From Roseobacter sp. (lineage in GTDB: Bacteria; Pseudomonadota; Alphaproteobacteria; Rhodobacterales; Rhodobacteraceae), in NCBI GenBank assembly GCA_002731875.1, contig PCCY01000011.1, positions 54,984 through 118,983 on the forward strand: a stretch of DNA of 64,000 nt, given 5' to 3'. The position numbers and the translations under genes are program-made. Every line of letters starts with the position of its first letter. Position 1 is the first letter of the stretch. Of the stretch, positions 1-8,469 are shown one piece after another. The notes under the pieces were generated by a model. The model searched no databases and was not told the origin of the DNA. It saw only the letters and a list, made by a program, of their open reading frames with translations.

Positions 1-444
1 CTGCGCCTCGACGACGGTGTGTTCGATATGGAAACCGGCGGCCCGTGCGGCATCCCCCAAGCGGCCCTGGGTCATCGCCGTATCGCTTTCGGCCACTGAT
101 TGACAGCTGCGGCAGATCAGGAATGCGGGCGTATGGTCAGCCCCCAGATGAGTGCATGCAATATAGGCGTTGAGCGCTTCAATCCGGTGGGCAAATCCTG
201 CCTTGACCAAAAAATCCAGCGCCCGGTACGCGATAGGGGGCTGAGCCCCCAGACCTTCGGCTGAAAGCTGCGCCAGTATATCGTAGGCTCCAAGTGCCCG
301 ATGTTCCGCCAGAAGCAGCTCGAGAACGCGACGACGTACCGGCGTGAGGCGCAGGTCGAAAGCAGCGCAGCGGGCCTCTGCGGCAGATATCGCGCTGTTT
401 ACACAATCGCTGTGATCGTGGGCTTTGAATCCAAGGTCAGACAT
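1..444 (-). CDS. zur: Fur-family zinc uptake regulator Zur, cut by the window edge
   Basis: The minus frame is open from an ATG at 444 to the window edge (148 codons), so the C-terminus is missing. It reads as a Fur-family repressor: an N-terminal winged-helix part (around RLTPVRRRVLELLL, residues 32-45) followed by a dimerisation/metal segment with CTHLGADH and a CRSC motif. This pattern fits Zur better than Fur, and divergence from znuA supports a zinc role. Known for the family: Zn(II)-Zur binds AT-rich palindromes and represses znuABC. By analogy with related genomes znuC and znuB may lie just beyond the edge. Function is inferred from motif and context; the specificity call is fairly secure. 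Confidence 0.85.
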   Translation of the reverse strand, partial: MSDLGFKAHDHSDCVNSAISAAEARCAAFDLRLTPVRRRVLELLLAEHRALGAYDILAQLSAEGLGAQPPIAYRALDFLVKAGFAHRIEALNAYIACTHLGADHTPAFLICRSCQSVAESDTAMTQGRLGDAARAAGFHIEHTVVEAQ

Positions 445-485
445 TACTGCGCCTCTCCGGTCAGTTTATGGCGTTCCGGTGTTGA

Positions 486-499
486 TATGTTATAACATA
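486..499. promoter_or_regulatory. Candidate Zur box between zur and znuA
   Basis: The 14-base sequence TATGTTATAACATA is a perfect palindrome centred between the divergent zur and znuA starts. A related half site (TGTTATATT) follows at 511-519. AT-rich TGTTATAACA cores are typical of Zur operators. Its position fits repression of znuA and autoregulation of zur. It also argues for the znuA start at 543, since an earlier ATG at 510 overlaps the second half site. Confidence 0.65.
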
Positions 500-542
500 C
501 ACTATATCAATGTTATATTCATTTGCAAGAAGGGTGTTGGCG

Positions 543-1529
543 ATGCGCGCTTGGTTATTTTCGATCTTTCTTATCTCGGGCACCGCGGCGCAGGCCGACG
601 TGCCCCGCGTCGCCACAGATATCGCACCTGTGCATTCATTGGTCGCGATGGTGATGGAAGGGGTGGGCACACCGGATCTGATTATCCCATCGGGTGCTAC
701 GCCGCACAGCTATGCCATGCGCCCCTCAGAGGCCCGCGCGCTTGCGCAGGCTGATATGGTGATATGGATCGGCCCCGCGCTGACGCCGTGGCTGGCTGAT
801 CCGATCAAAAGCCTGGCGCCGAACGCTCAATCAATCGAACTGATGGCGGTGGCTGGAACCCAATTGCTGGCAAACCGCACCGGGGTGGCCTTTGAGGCTG
901 ACAAGCATGACGCGGTCGCCACGGGGGGTGCCGCGGACCAAACGGTGCCATCGGCGCAGGCAGAGGCAGAAACCGCGCCCGCACATGCTGACGGTGATGT
1001 TCACGCCGCAGGCGGTTTTGACCCGCATGTCTGGCTGGACCCCGAAAACGCGAAACTATGGCTAGGCACCATTGCGAATGCCTTGTCAGCGCGCGATCAG
1101 GAAAACGCCGCAACTTATGCTGCGAATGCCGCCCAAGGGGCCACTCAATTGGATGAACTGCAAACACGGCTAGAGGCGCAACTTGCCCCCCTTCAGGGGC
1201 GTCCGTTCATCGTTTTTCACGACGCCTATCACTATTTCGAGGCGCGCTTTGGGGTCGAGGCGCGCGCCGCCATCTCTTTGAGCGACGGAGTCGCGCCGAG
1301 CGCGGCACGGATGGCCGAGGTCAAGAATGTCGTTGGACAAAGCGGGGCAACCTGTGTGTTCACGGAACCGCAGTTCAATCCCGGGATCATCACTGCGCTG
1401 CAAACTCAAGCCACCTTGACCACAGCATCCATCGACCCGCTTGGGGCAAGATTACCCCAAGGTCCCGAATTGTATCCCGCCTTGATCGAGAGCGTCGGAA
1501 CCGCATTCACGGCCTGTCTGACGCAGTAA
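543..1529 (+). CDS. znuA: Zinc ABC transporter substrate-binding protein ZnuA
   Basis: A 328-residue periplasmic zinc-binding protein. A hydrophobic signal peptide ending near AQADV is followed by the ZnuA/TroA fold. Likely zinc ligands are the His in DIAPVHSLV, the His in FDPHVWLDP and the His in FHDAYHYFE. Between them lies an Asp/His-containing, Ala-rich loop (roughly residues 120-155), a region that in the family collects zinc. I chose the ATG at 543 because AAGAAGGG precedes it by eight bases and it gives a normal signal peptide; the ATG at 510 lies in the operator region. It would deliver zinc to ZnuBC, which are not in the window. Confidence 0.93.
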   Translation: MRAWLFSIFLISGTAAQADVPRVATDIAPVHSLVAMVMEGVGTPDLIIPSGATPHSYAMRPSEARALAQADMVIWIGPALTPWLADPIKSLAPNAQSIELMAVAGTQLLANRTGVAFEADKHDAVATGGAADQTVPSAQAEAETAPAHADGDVHAAGGFDPHVWLDPENAKLWLGTIANALSARDQENAATYAANAAQGATQLDELQTRLEAQLAPLQGRPFIVFHDAYHYFEARFGVEARAAISLSDGVAPSAARMAEVKNVVGQSGATCVFTEPQFNPGIITALQTQATLTTASIDPLGARLPQGPELYPALIESVGTAFTACLTQ

Positions 1530-1613
1530 CCTTGGCTTAGCCCATGTCGCTACGCCTCTGGCACTGACGTTCTTGCCTGCGGACAGCACAGAGGGAAAGG
1601 TGAACAAATAAAT

Positions 1614-1640
1614 TGCGCCCAAGGGGGGTTCTTGGGCGCA
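1614..1640 (-). terminator. Hairpin terminator downstream of phoX
   Basis: TGCGCCCAAG pairs perfectly with CTTGGGCGCA across a seven-base loop. Read on the minus strand it is followed by AATTTATTTG, a T-rich tail, so it probably ends phoX. It sits between the convergent znuA and phoX genes and may also limit read-through from znuA. Confidence 0.7.
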
Positions 1641-1698
1641 GCACCTGTTGAAAAATCCGAATGTAAATATCGCGGTCAAATTTGCGGGGTAGAAATGG

Positions 1699-3729
1699 TC
1701 AGACGGCGATCTTGCCACCGCCCTGTTTGGTAATCACCACCACCGACGGGCGGGGTGGCATCTTGGGATCAAAGTCAGGCCAACGCGTGGCGGGATCTTC
1801 GAACGTGCTTTCGCGTTCAAAACCCGCAAGGTTCTTGGTGCCATCGGTACCGGGGTGCTGCACCGCCACAAACAATGTCTCACCGTCGTCGGTAAAGTAC
1901 GGGCCGCACATCTCGCTTCCGACGGGACAACGAAAGAAGAGCTTGGATGTGCCGCGGCCATCGCCTTCGGTTTCGACAGCGTACAGCCCGTCCGATTTGC
2001 CCGTCTTGTCCCAATTGCCACCCTGGTCAGTGGCCACCCACAGGCGGCCATCGGCATCGATCGCGCAGTTATCGGGGCTGCCGAACCAGCCGTTTTCCGT
2101 CGTGTCCGGGTTCCATTGGGCACCCACTTCGGTCACGTCGGGGTCGCCACATTTTACCAGGATAGACCAGGTTCCTGACGTTGCCGAATGGTTTGCGCCG
2201 TCTTCCTTGATTTCTATGATGTGGCCAAAGCTGCTTTCGGCGCGGGGGTTGGCGGCGTTTACCTGATCTGGCTTGCGCTTGGTGTTGTTGGTCAGCATGA
2301 TATACGCGGTGCCGTCGCCGCGTGGCTGCGCATCTTCGGGGCGGTCCATCGGGGTCGCGCCCAACAAGTCTGCGGCAATGCGCGCGTCAATCATCACATC
2401 GCCCTGGTCAGCGAACCCGTTTTCCTGGGTCAGCGGTCCCTCGCCATGGATCAGCGGTAACCAGTTGACGGTACCGTCCGCGTCAAATCGGGCAACGTAA
2501 AGCGTCCCGTCGCTCAGCAGGTTGGAATTCGCGCTGCGGTCATCCGATACCTTGCCAGCCGACACATATTTATATTGATAATCAAAGCGGTTATCATCGC
2601 CCATGTAGACGACCAGACGCCCGTCGCTCGCAACCGTGGTTTCGGCACCTTCATGGCGGAACCGGCCCAAAGCCGTGTGTTTGACGGGAACCGAGGTCGG
2701 GTCCATCGGGTCCACTTCGACGACCCAGCCAAACTTGTTGGGGGCATGGGGTTCGGCGTCGATGTTGAACCGGTCATGATGCGCCCCCCACGCGTACCAC
2801 ATTCCGGGAATGCCGTATCTCTTATAAGAGGCCGCCTCTGGGTGATCATCGGCGATCACGGGTTTGCCGTCGTCATCCAGCATGTTGGTCCAGAAATAGC
2901 CGTGAAAGTTTTCCTCGGCCATCAGCCAGGTACCCCAAGGTGTCATGCCTCCGGCACAATTGTTCAACGTGCCGATAACATTGGCCCCATCGGGGTCATC
3001 ATTGGTTTTCATCCGTGCATGGCCGGCAGCCGGTCCATCAAGGGTCATTGCGGTCTCGAGCGGGGTGATACGGCGGTTCATTTTGCCGTCGCGCACAACC
3101 TGCCAGGCACCTGCGCCGTCTTTGGCAATCTCGACCACCGACCCGCCATGCGCGGCCATTTCGATGTCGATCAGCGCCGGGGTCATGCCGGAAAACTGTG
3201 CGCGGTCCTGACGGCCCAGGCCGGGAAACATGACCTCTTCGTTGGTGTATTCGTGGTTCACGCACAGCAATCCGCGCGACCCGTCATCGTTGAGCGCTAC
3301 AAACCCGACATAGTCGTTGTTATACCCGAACTGCCCAAGCTGCGCAGCGGCGGTTTGGTTCATCACGTCAAACTCGGGCGCGTCGGCCAAAATCGGGTCG
3401 CCCCATCGCAACAGAATCTTGGCATCATAGCCGTCGGCGACATGGTGCGTTTCATCGTTGCCCCACGTCAGTTCGTCAAAGGCGTAACGGCTTTTCGAGG
3501 TCTCGGCGCGGGCTTGACCCGGTGCGACAAGCGCCGAGGTCCCGAAAAGCGCCGTGGTGGCAGTGACGCCCAACATGCCACGCAAAACACCGCGGCGGCC
3601 ATAGCGGGCATTGATCACATCGCCGATGGTCTTGCCCAGGTTCTGGTTGGTTGGAATGTCGTCAAAGGCTTCGAATGCTTCGGCCTTGTTGCCAATGGTC
3701 GGGTCACTGAGGATCTGGCGGCGGGTCAT
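1699..3729 (-). CDS. phoX: PhoX-family alkaline phosphatase (DUF839), Tat-exported
   Basis: A 676-residue phosphatase of the PhoX family, which releases phosphate from organic phosphoesters in the periplasm using calcium and iron cofactors. The N-terminus has a long leader before a twin-arginine signal (GRRGVLRGML, Arg45-Arg46) and a hydrophobic stretch ending at GQARAE, as is usual for PhoX. The body has the family's WGDP and NHEY-type motifs near the start of the domain and a length typical of the family. The ATG at 3729 has AAGGAG seven bases upstream. A strong Pho box lies about 75-90 bases upstream, so PhoB control under phosphate starvation is likely. Marine roseobacters commonly use PhoX. 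Confidence 0.93.
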   Translation of the reverse strand: MTRRQILSDPTIGNKAEAFEAFDDIPTNQNLGKTIGDVINARYGRRGVLRGMLGVTATTALFGTSALVAPGQARAETSKSRYAFDELTWGNDETHHVADGYDAKILLRWGDPILADAPEFDVMNQTAAAQLGQFGYNNDYVGFVALNDDGSRGLLCVNHEYTNEEVMFPGLGRQDRAQFSGMTPALIDIEMAAHGGSVVEIAKDGAGAWQVVRDGKMNRRITPLETAMTLDGPAAGHARMKTNDDPDGANVIGTLNNCAGGMTPWGTWLMAEENFHGYFWTNMLDDDGKPVIADDHPEAASYKRYGIPGMWYAWGAHHDRFNIDAEPHAPNKFGWVVEVDPMDPTSVPVKHTALGRFRHEGAETTVASDGRLVVYMGDDNRFDYQYKYVSAGKVSDDRSANSNLLSDGTLYVARFDADGTVNWLPLIHGEGPLTQENGFADQGDVMIDARIAADLLGATPMDRPEDAQPRGDGTAYIMLTNNTKRKPDQVNAANPRAESSFGHIIEIKEDGANHSATSGTWSILVKCGDPDVTEVGAQWNPDTTENGWFGSPDNCAIDADGRLWVATDQGGNWDKTGKSDGLYAVETEGDGRGTSKLFFRCPVGSEMCGPYFTDDGETLFVAVQHPGTDGTKNLAGFERESTFEDPATRWPDFDPKMPPRPSVVVITKQGGGKIAV

Positions 3730-3802
3730 TGCTGCTCCTTGTTGGGTGATAATCGGTTTGGCAAAACTTAATATAATTCTGTCACAAAGATATGCAGACC
3801 GG

Positions 3803-3820
3803 ATGACAGTTCTATGACAA
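3803..3820 (-). promoter_or_regulatory. Pho box upstream of phoX
   Basis: On the minus strand this reads TTGTCATAGAACTGTCAT, two direct TGTCAT half sites 11 bases apart, matching the PhoB consensus (CTGTCATA-A/T-rich-CTGTCAT). It lies 74-91 bases upstream of the phoX start codon. A TATATT candidate -10 is at 3770-3775 on the same strand. The intergenic stretch 3730-4031 holds nothing else I can assign, apart from the clpP upstream region. Confidence 0.8.
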
Positions 3821-4031
3821 GGCTCTGGCGGCCGGCACCCTTGATATTAGCCAATAAGTTTGGGTGCGAAAGAAAATACAGCTTACTTCATGACACATGC
3901 GGTGCCATGCCAAAGCAGCCGGGATTTCGATGATCCGACCGGCCCCCCTTGAACCCCATGTTGGGCGCGACTAATCTTAGTGCAAGATTTCGCGGGGATG
4001 GTCCTGTGAACGGCAAAATCAGGCAGGCTTT

Positions 4032-4691
4032 ATGAACGATCCCTATGATACTTACATGAATACGCTCGTCCCTATGGTGGTTGAACAAACCAGCCGTGGT
4101 GAACGTGCCTACGATATCTTCTCGCGGTTGCTGAAAGAACGGATCATCTTCCTGTCCGGTCCAGTGCATGACGGCATGTCGTCGCTGATCGTCGCGCAAT
4201 TGCTGCACCTTGAGGCGGAAAATCCCTCCAAGGAAATCTCCATGTACATCAATAGCCCCGGCGGGGTGGTGACTTCGGGTCTGTCGATTTACGACACGAT
4301 GCAGTACATCAAGCCAAAGGTATCCACCCTCGTGATCGGGCAGGCCGCCTCGATGGGGTCTTTGCTGTTGCAGGCCGGCGAGCCGGGCATGCGCTTTTCC
4401 CTGCCCAACAGCCGCGTCATGGTGCACCAGCCGTCCGGCGGGTATCAGGGACAGGCGACCGACATCATGATCCACGCGCAGGAAACCCAAAAACTCAAGA
4501 CACGTTTGAATGAAATTTATGTCAAACACACTGGCCAGTCGCTTGAGAAAGTCGAAGCGGCGCTTGAACGGGACAACTTCATGTCACCAGAAGAAGCAAA
4601 GGATTGGGGCCTGATTGACGAGATCGTTGAAAATCGCGGTAAGATGGACGATCCCGATGCCCCTAAAGACGGTGGTAAAAAAGGCAAGTAA
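4032..4691 (+). CDS. clpP: ATP-dependent Clp protease proteolytic subunit
   Basis: A 219-residue ClpP serine peptidase, the degradation chamber used with ClpX and ClpA. The catalytic triad is Ser107 (GQAASMGS), His132 (VMVHQPSGG) and Asp181 (RDNFMSP), with the same spacing as the Escherichia coli enzyme (25 and 49 residues). The substrate-binding SPGG motif is at residues 75-78. Length and start agree with the family, with a short N-terminal propeptide region. clpX follows on the same strand after 131 bases. Confidence 0.97.
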   Translation: MNDPYDTYMNTLVPMVVEQTSRGERAYDIFSRLLKERIIFLSGPVHDGMSSLIVAQLLHLEAENPSKEISMYINSPGGVVTSGLSIYDTMQYIKPKVSTLVIGQAASMGSLLLQAGEPGMRFSLPNSRVMVHQPSGGYQGQATDIMIHAQETQKLKTRLNEIYVKHTGQSLEKVEAALERDNFMSPEEAKDWGLIDEIVENRGKMDDPDAPKDGGKKGK

Positions 4692-4698
4692 ACAAGGC

Positions 4699-4736
4699 GT
4701 GCGTGGCCTGTGATTTTACGATTGTGGACCACGCAC
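4699..4736 (+). other. Hairpin between clpP and clpX
   Basis: GTGCGTGG at 4699-4706 pairs with CCACGCAC at 4729-4736 around a 22-base A/T-rich loop. It has no T-run after it, so it is more likely an intercistronic stabiliser or attenuator than a full terminator. Confidence 0.4.
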
Positions 4737-4822
4737 TGCTGGCCTAAGCTGGTCAGGAGCAAATAATTTAATGCATCGCCAAATGGCGGGCGCGATCAAA
4801 CGACAGACCTGAAAGGGTTGAA

Positions 4823-6088
4823 ATGGCTAATACTACGAGCGGCGACAGCAAAAATACACTTTATTGCAGCTTTTGTGGCAAAAGCCAGCATGAGGTGCGC
4901 AAGCTGATTGCAGGGCCAACCGTGTTCATCTGCGATGAATGTGTTGAGCTTTGCATGGACATCATTCGCGAGGAAACCAAGGCGTCGGGCCTGAAAGCGA
5001 CCGATGGCGTACCTACTCCGAAGGACATCTGCGCCGTGTTGGATGACTATGTCATCGGCCAAGCCATGGCAAAGAAGGTTTTGTCGGTTGCGGTCCACAA
5101 TCACTATAAGCGTCTAAACCATGCCCAAAAGGGCGGTGACATCGAATTGGCAAAATCCAACATTTTGCTGATCGGCCCAACCGGTTGCGGCAAGACCCTG
5201 CTGGCGCAGACGTTGGCGCGTATTCTGGATGTACCGTTTACCATGGCTGACGCCACCACGCTGACCGAAGCGGGATATGTGGGCGAAGATGTGGAAAACA
5301 TCATCCTCAAGCTGCTGCAAGCGTCCGAATATAACGTCGAACGCGCGCAGCGCGGTATCGTCTATATTGACGAAGTGGATAAAATCACGCGCAAGTCCGA
5401 GAACCCTTCGATCACCCGTGACGTATCGGGCGAGGGCGTTCAGCAAGCGTTGCTCAAGCTGATGGAAGGCACGGTCGCATCCGTACCGCCACAAGGCGGG
5501 CGCAAACATCCACAGCAAGAGTTCCTGCAAGTGGATACTACCAACATCCTGTTCATCTGCGGCGGTGCCTTTGCCGGACTGGATCGGATCATCGCCGCAC
5601 GCGGCAAGGGGTCGGCCATGGGCTTCGGTGCCGATGTCCGCGACAAGGATGCGCGCGGCATCGGTGAGATCTTTACCGATCTGGAACCCGAAGACCTGTT
5701 AAAATTCGGCCTGATCCCTGAATTTGTCGGTCGTTTGCCGGTTTTGGCAACGCTCGAAGATCTGGACGAGGACGCGTTGGTCACGATCCTGACCCAACCA
5801 AAGAACGCGTTGGTCAAGCAGTATCAGCGTCTGTTCGAGATCGAGGACACGCAGCTGTCGTTCACCGATGATGCGCTCACGGCGATCGCGAAACGTGCGA
5901 TTGAACGCAAGACAGGCGCTCGTGGCTTGCGCTCCATTCTTGAGGATATCCTTCTGAATACCATGTTTGAATTACCTGGTATGGATAGCGTGACCGAGGT
6001 CGTCGTGAATGAAGAGGCCGTCATGTCTGATGCGGCACCTTTGATGATCCACGCCGATGCCGAGAAAACGTCGGCGACAGCGGGCTGA
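4823..6088 (+). CDS. clpX: ATP-dependent Clp protease ATP-binding subunit ClpX
   Basis: A 421-residue AAA+ unfoldase that recognises tagged substrates and feeds them to ClpP. The N-terminal zinc-binding domain has Cys15, Cys18, Cys37 and Cys40. Walker A is GPTGCGKT (residues 118-125) and Walker B is YIDEVD (181-186). The C-terminal sensor 2 region includes [12 protein letters not shown]. Length is typical. It follows clpP, the standard alphaproteobacterial arrangement, and a hairpin terminator follows the stop. Confidence 0.98.
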   Translation: MANTTSGDSKNTLYCSFCGKSQHEVRKLIAGPTVFICDECVELCMDIIREETKASGLKATDGVPTPKDICAVLDDYVIGQAMAKKVLSVAVHNHYKRLNHAQKGGDIELAKSNILLIGPTGCGKTLLAQTLARILDVPFTMADATTLTEAGYVGEDVENIILKLLQASEYNVERAQRGIVYIDEVDKITRKSENPSITRDVSGEGVQQALLKLMEGTVASVPPQGGRKHPQQEFLQVDTTNILFICGGAFAGLDRIIAARGKGSAMGFGADVRDKDARGIGEIFTDLEPEDLLKFGLIPEFVGRLPVLATLEDLDEDALVTILTQPKNALVKQYQRLFEIEDTQLSFTDDALTAIAKRAIERKTGARGLRSILEDILLNTMFELPGMDSVTEVVVNEEAVMSDAAPLMIHADAEKTSATAG

Positions 6089-6110
6089 TTTCAGGAATTT
6101 AATGTCGATG

Positions 6111-6137
6111 AAGGCGTGTCAGGGTGGCACGCCTTTT
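6111..6137 (+). terminator. Terminator after clpX
   Basis: AAGGCGTG pairs with CACGCCTT across a nine-base loop, followed by TT and CC, 22 bases after the clpX stop. Stem and position suit a factor-independent terminator, though the T-run is short. Confidence 0.65.
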
Positions 6138-6237
6138 CCGTTTGCGAGGGCAGCATACAGCCACTTGCGCAAATGCGTCTTGACCACGATACGGCAACCC
6201 GCTTTGAGTGCGGTATAACAGTCAATCAGGAAACTCC

Positions 6238-6609
6238 ATGACACAGCGAATTTATTCAGGCGGCGAATTCGAAGCGAAGATCGGCTATTGCCGTGCGGTG
6301 GTTGCAGGCGGTTTTGTCCATGTTGCGGGGACAGTGGGGCAGGGCGACACGGTGACCGACCAGTGCCGCGCGGCCTTGGCGACAATCAAGGCCGCGTTGC
6401 AAGAGGCGGGCTGTGATATGGCCGATGTCGTTCGAGTTAACTATTATCTGCAAGACCGTGCCGAATTTGAACCATGCTGGCCAATCCTTGCCGAAACCTT
6501 TGGTGACGCCCCACCTGCGGCGACGATGATAGAATGTGGCTTGATCGACGCCAAATACCGTATCGAAATCGAAGTGACTGCCTGTCATCCCGGTCCGAAA
6601 CCGTCATAA
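6238..6609 (+). CDS. Rid (YjgF/YER057c) family protein without the RidA catalytic arginine
   Basis: A 123-residue Rid-family protein. Archetypal RidA hydrolyses reactive enamines made by PLP enzymes, using a conserved Arg. Here the fold signature is clear (FVHVAGTVG, CRAALATIKAALQEAG, RIEIEVTA), but the position aligned with that Arg is Ala95 (PPAATMIECG), so RidA-type deaminase activity is not expected; it fits the Rid subfamilies that lack Arg. The ATG at 6238 follows AGGAA by about six bases; the upstream GTG/ATG options have no such site. It stands alone between clpX and the NDUFA12 gene. Substrate unknown. Confidence 0.85.
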   Translation: MTQRIYSGGEFEAKIGYCRAVVAGGFVHVAGTVGQGDTVTDQCRAALATIKAALQEAGCDMADVVRVNYYLQDRAEFEPCWPILAETFGDAPPAATMIECGLIDAKYRIEIEVTACHPGPKPS

Positions 6610-6680
6610 AGCTGCCCTAACCACGCTAGACCTTTGCGCGTCCTTGGTGCATATAACTGTCACAGCTTCAGGAGACCTTC

Positions 6681-7064
6681 ATGGGCATTCTCACTTCTAT
6701 TTTGCGCGGCGTGTCTTGGTGGAACAGCCAAACGCTGAATACACAGCTTTTTACTTGGCGCAAGGGCATCAAGGTTGGCGAAGATGCCCAAGGAAACATC
6801 TATTATCGCAATGCCGATGACAGCAAACGCTGGGTTATCTTCAACGGAGAAATCGAAGCGACGCGGGTAAATGTCGATTGGCACGGGTGGCTGCACCGGA
6901 CATGGGACAAGACCCCGGAGGATCAGCCGCTGGTTCGCAAGGTTTGGGAAAAACCGCATCAGGAAAACCTTACCGGTACGCCCTTGGCCTATGCCCCGGC
7001 CGGGTCGATCCGAAAGAAGCAACCGGTGGAGCGTGGTGATTACGAGGCATGGAGCCCGGAATAG
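6681..7064 (+). CDS. NDUFA12-type NADH:ubiquinone oxidoreductase accessory subunit
   Basis: A 127-residue protein of the NDUFA12/B17.2 family, a supernumerary subunit of respiratory complex I found in alphaproteobacteria and mitochondria. Family features seen are SWWNSQTLNTQLFTWRKG, GNIYYRNADDSKRWVIFNG, EIEATRVNVDWHGWLHRTWD and a C-terminal basic, Pro-rich tail. It sits apart from the nuo operon, as is common, and mlaD starts three bases after its stop, implying co-transcription. Confidence 0.92.
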   Translation: MGILTSILRGVSWWNSQTLNTQLFTWRKGIKVGEDAQGNIYYRNADDSKRWVIFNGEIEATRVNVDWHGWLHRTWDKTPEDQPLVRKVWEKPHQENLTGTPLAYAPAGSIRKKQPVERGDYEAWSPE

Positions 7065-7067
7065 ATC

Positions 7068-7517
7068 ATGCGCGAAGATCTGCCAGAGATACTCGTGGGT
7101 GGCGTCGTATTGGCGGCAGCACTGGGATTTGCGGTTTTCGCCGGTCAGGCAGCGGGCGTTGGGGGCAGTGGCGGCGGTTATACGTTACATGCAAGCTTCC
7201 GTAGCCTCGAGGGCGTCGATGTTGGTACGGATCTGCGGCTGGCCGGTGTCAAGATCGGCAAGGTCACCGACGTTTCGTTGAACGGTGAAACATTTCGGGC
7301 AGATACGACCGTCAAAATATCTGATGGTATAGAAATACCCGATGACAGCGCGTTGATCGTATCCTCCGAAGGGTTGCTTGGTGGGAACTACATGGAAATC
7401 GTACCCGGTGGTTCTGCGTCATACTTTACCCAAGGTGACGTGATAAGTGACACGCAAGGTGCCGTCAGCCTTATATCGCTGCTGTTGAAGTTTGTATCGG
7501 GGCAAGGTAACAAATGA
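7068..7517 (+). CDS. mlaD: MlaD-like MCE-domain lipid transport protein
   Basis: A 149-residue protein with one N-terminal membrane helix (residues 8-27, ILVGGVVLAAALGFAVF) and a single MCE domain (FRSLEGVDVGTDLRLAGVKIGKV onwards, with SSEGLLGGNYMEIVPG). MlaD forms a hexameric ring on the inner-membrane MlaFE transporter, moving phospholipids across the periplasm. No other mla genes are beside it. It is translationally coupled to the next gene through an ATGA overlap at 7514-7517. Confidence 0.88.
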   Translation: MREDLPEILVGGVVLAAALGFAVFAGQAAGVGGSGGGYTLHASFRSLEGVDVGTDLRLAGVKIGKVTDVSLNGETFRADTTVKISDGIEIPDDSALIVSSEGLLGGNYMEIVPGGSASYFTQGDVISDTQGAVSLISLLLKFVSGQGNK

Positions 7518-7870
7518 TGCGTAAATTATTGTGTTTGTTGGCATTTATTGCCGTACCAGCCCACGCGCAGGAAGCGACAAGCGCAAACGGCGCGGTGCTG
7601 AGGGCGTTGGACAAAGTATCAGGGGCTGCGCGGGATGTTGAAATCACCCGCGGCCAGAGCGTTGAAATCGGATCCTTGACCGTCCAGTTGAACGATTGCC
7701 GCTTTCCGGTAGGCAACCCGTCCGGTGATGCCTATGCGGAGCTTGAAATTACTGAATCGGGCGGCGACGGCAGGCTCTTTTCTGGCTGGATGATCGCATC
7801 TTCTCCGGCGTTATCCGCGCTGGAGCACCCGCGCTACGATGTTTGGGTCATCCGCTGCACCACCTCGTAA
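7514..7870 (+). CDS. DUF2155 domain secreted protein
   Basis: A 118-residue protein with a cleavable signal peptide (MMRKLLCLLAFIAVPAHA) and the DUF2155 region, including VLRALDKVSGAARDVEI, LTVQLNDCRFP and the end YDVWVIRC with two Cys that could pair. Function is not established for this family; the association with mlaD and NDUFA12 is repeated in related genomes as far as I know. Start is either ATG of an ATGATG pair at 7514/7517. Its 3' end overlaps the convergent aat gene by 37 bases. Confidence 0.85.
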   Translation: MMRKLLCLLAFIAVPAHAQEATSANGAVLRALDKVSGAARDVEITRGQSVEIGSLTVQLNDCRFPVGNPSGDAYAELEITESGGDGRLFSGWMIASSPALSALEHPRYDVWVIRCTTS

Positions 7871-8469
7871 GGGGTGGCCAATGCGGGTTGCGAAAACTCG
7901 GCTGACTTTTGCAGGGCAAGCCGAAGATACGCTTGATAGGTGTCCCGAGACACTTCAACCGCCCCCAATGATGCAAGATGCGCTGTTAGAAACTGCGTAT
8001 CGAACAGGCTGAAGCCAGCCCGGTTCAGCCGGTCCACCAAACAGGCAAGAGCGATCTTTGATGCGTTATCACGGCGTGAGAACATGCTTTCGCCGAAAAA
8101 CGCGGCCCCCAGGGTCACGCCGTATACACCACCCACCAGCGTATCGTTTTCCCACACCTCCAGCGAATGGGCATGCCCCTGTTTGAAGAGCTGTTTGTAC
8201 AGTGTGAAGATTACATCGTTGATCCAGGTTTCGGCACGGTCGGCGCAGCCTTCTACCACTTGGGTAAAGGCCGTGTTGATGGTGATGGTAAAAGCGGTAT
8301 GCCGCATTGTGCGCGCCAAACTGCGCGAAATATGGAATCTGTCCAGAGGAAAGATGCCACGTCGTTGCGGGTCGACCCAGAAGATCTCCGGGTCGCCGCG
8401 GTGTTCAGCCATCGGAAATATCCCGACAGAATAGCCGCGCAGTAAAAGCTCGGCCGTAAGCTCAGGCAT
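7834..8469 (-). CDS. aat: Leucyl/phenylalanyl-tRNA--protein transferase
   Basis: A 211-residue Aat enzyme, which transfers Leu or Phe from tRNA to proteins bearing N-terminal Lys or Arg and so marks them for ClpAP degradation (N-degron pathway). Motifs seen: RGYSVGIFPMAE, FWVDPQRRGIFPLD, HSLEVWEN, GGVYGVTLGAAFFGESMFSRR and DTQFLTAHLASLGA. I chose the ATG at 8469, which overlaps the accC stop by eight bases; an in-frame TTG at 8487 is the alternative. It is the last gene of accB-accC-aat. Confidence 0.94.
   Translation of the reverse strand: MPELTAELLLRGYSVGIFPMAEHRGDPEIFWVDPQRRGIFPLDRFHISRSLARTMRHTAFTITINTAFTQVVEGCADRAETWINDVIFTLYKQLFKQGHAHSLEVWENDTLVGGVYGVTLGAAFFGESMFSRRDNASKIALACLVDRLNRAGFSLFDTQFLTAHLASLGAVEVSRDTYQAYLRLALQKSAEFSQPALATPYEVVQRMTQTS

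Noticed and set aside
2575..3771. 398-codon plus-strand frame across phoX
   Set aside because: Antisense shadow of the clearly identified PhoX gene, a common effect of high GC codon use.
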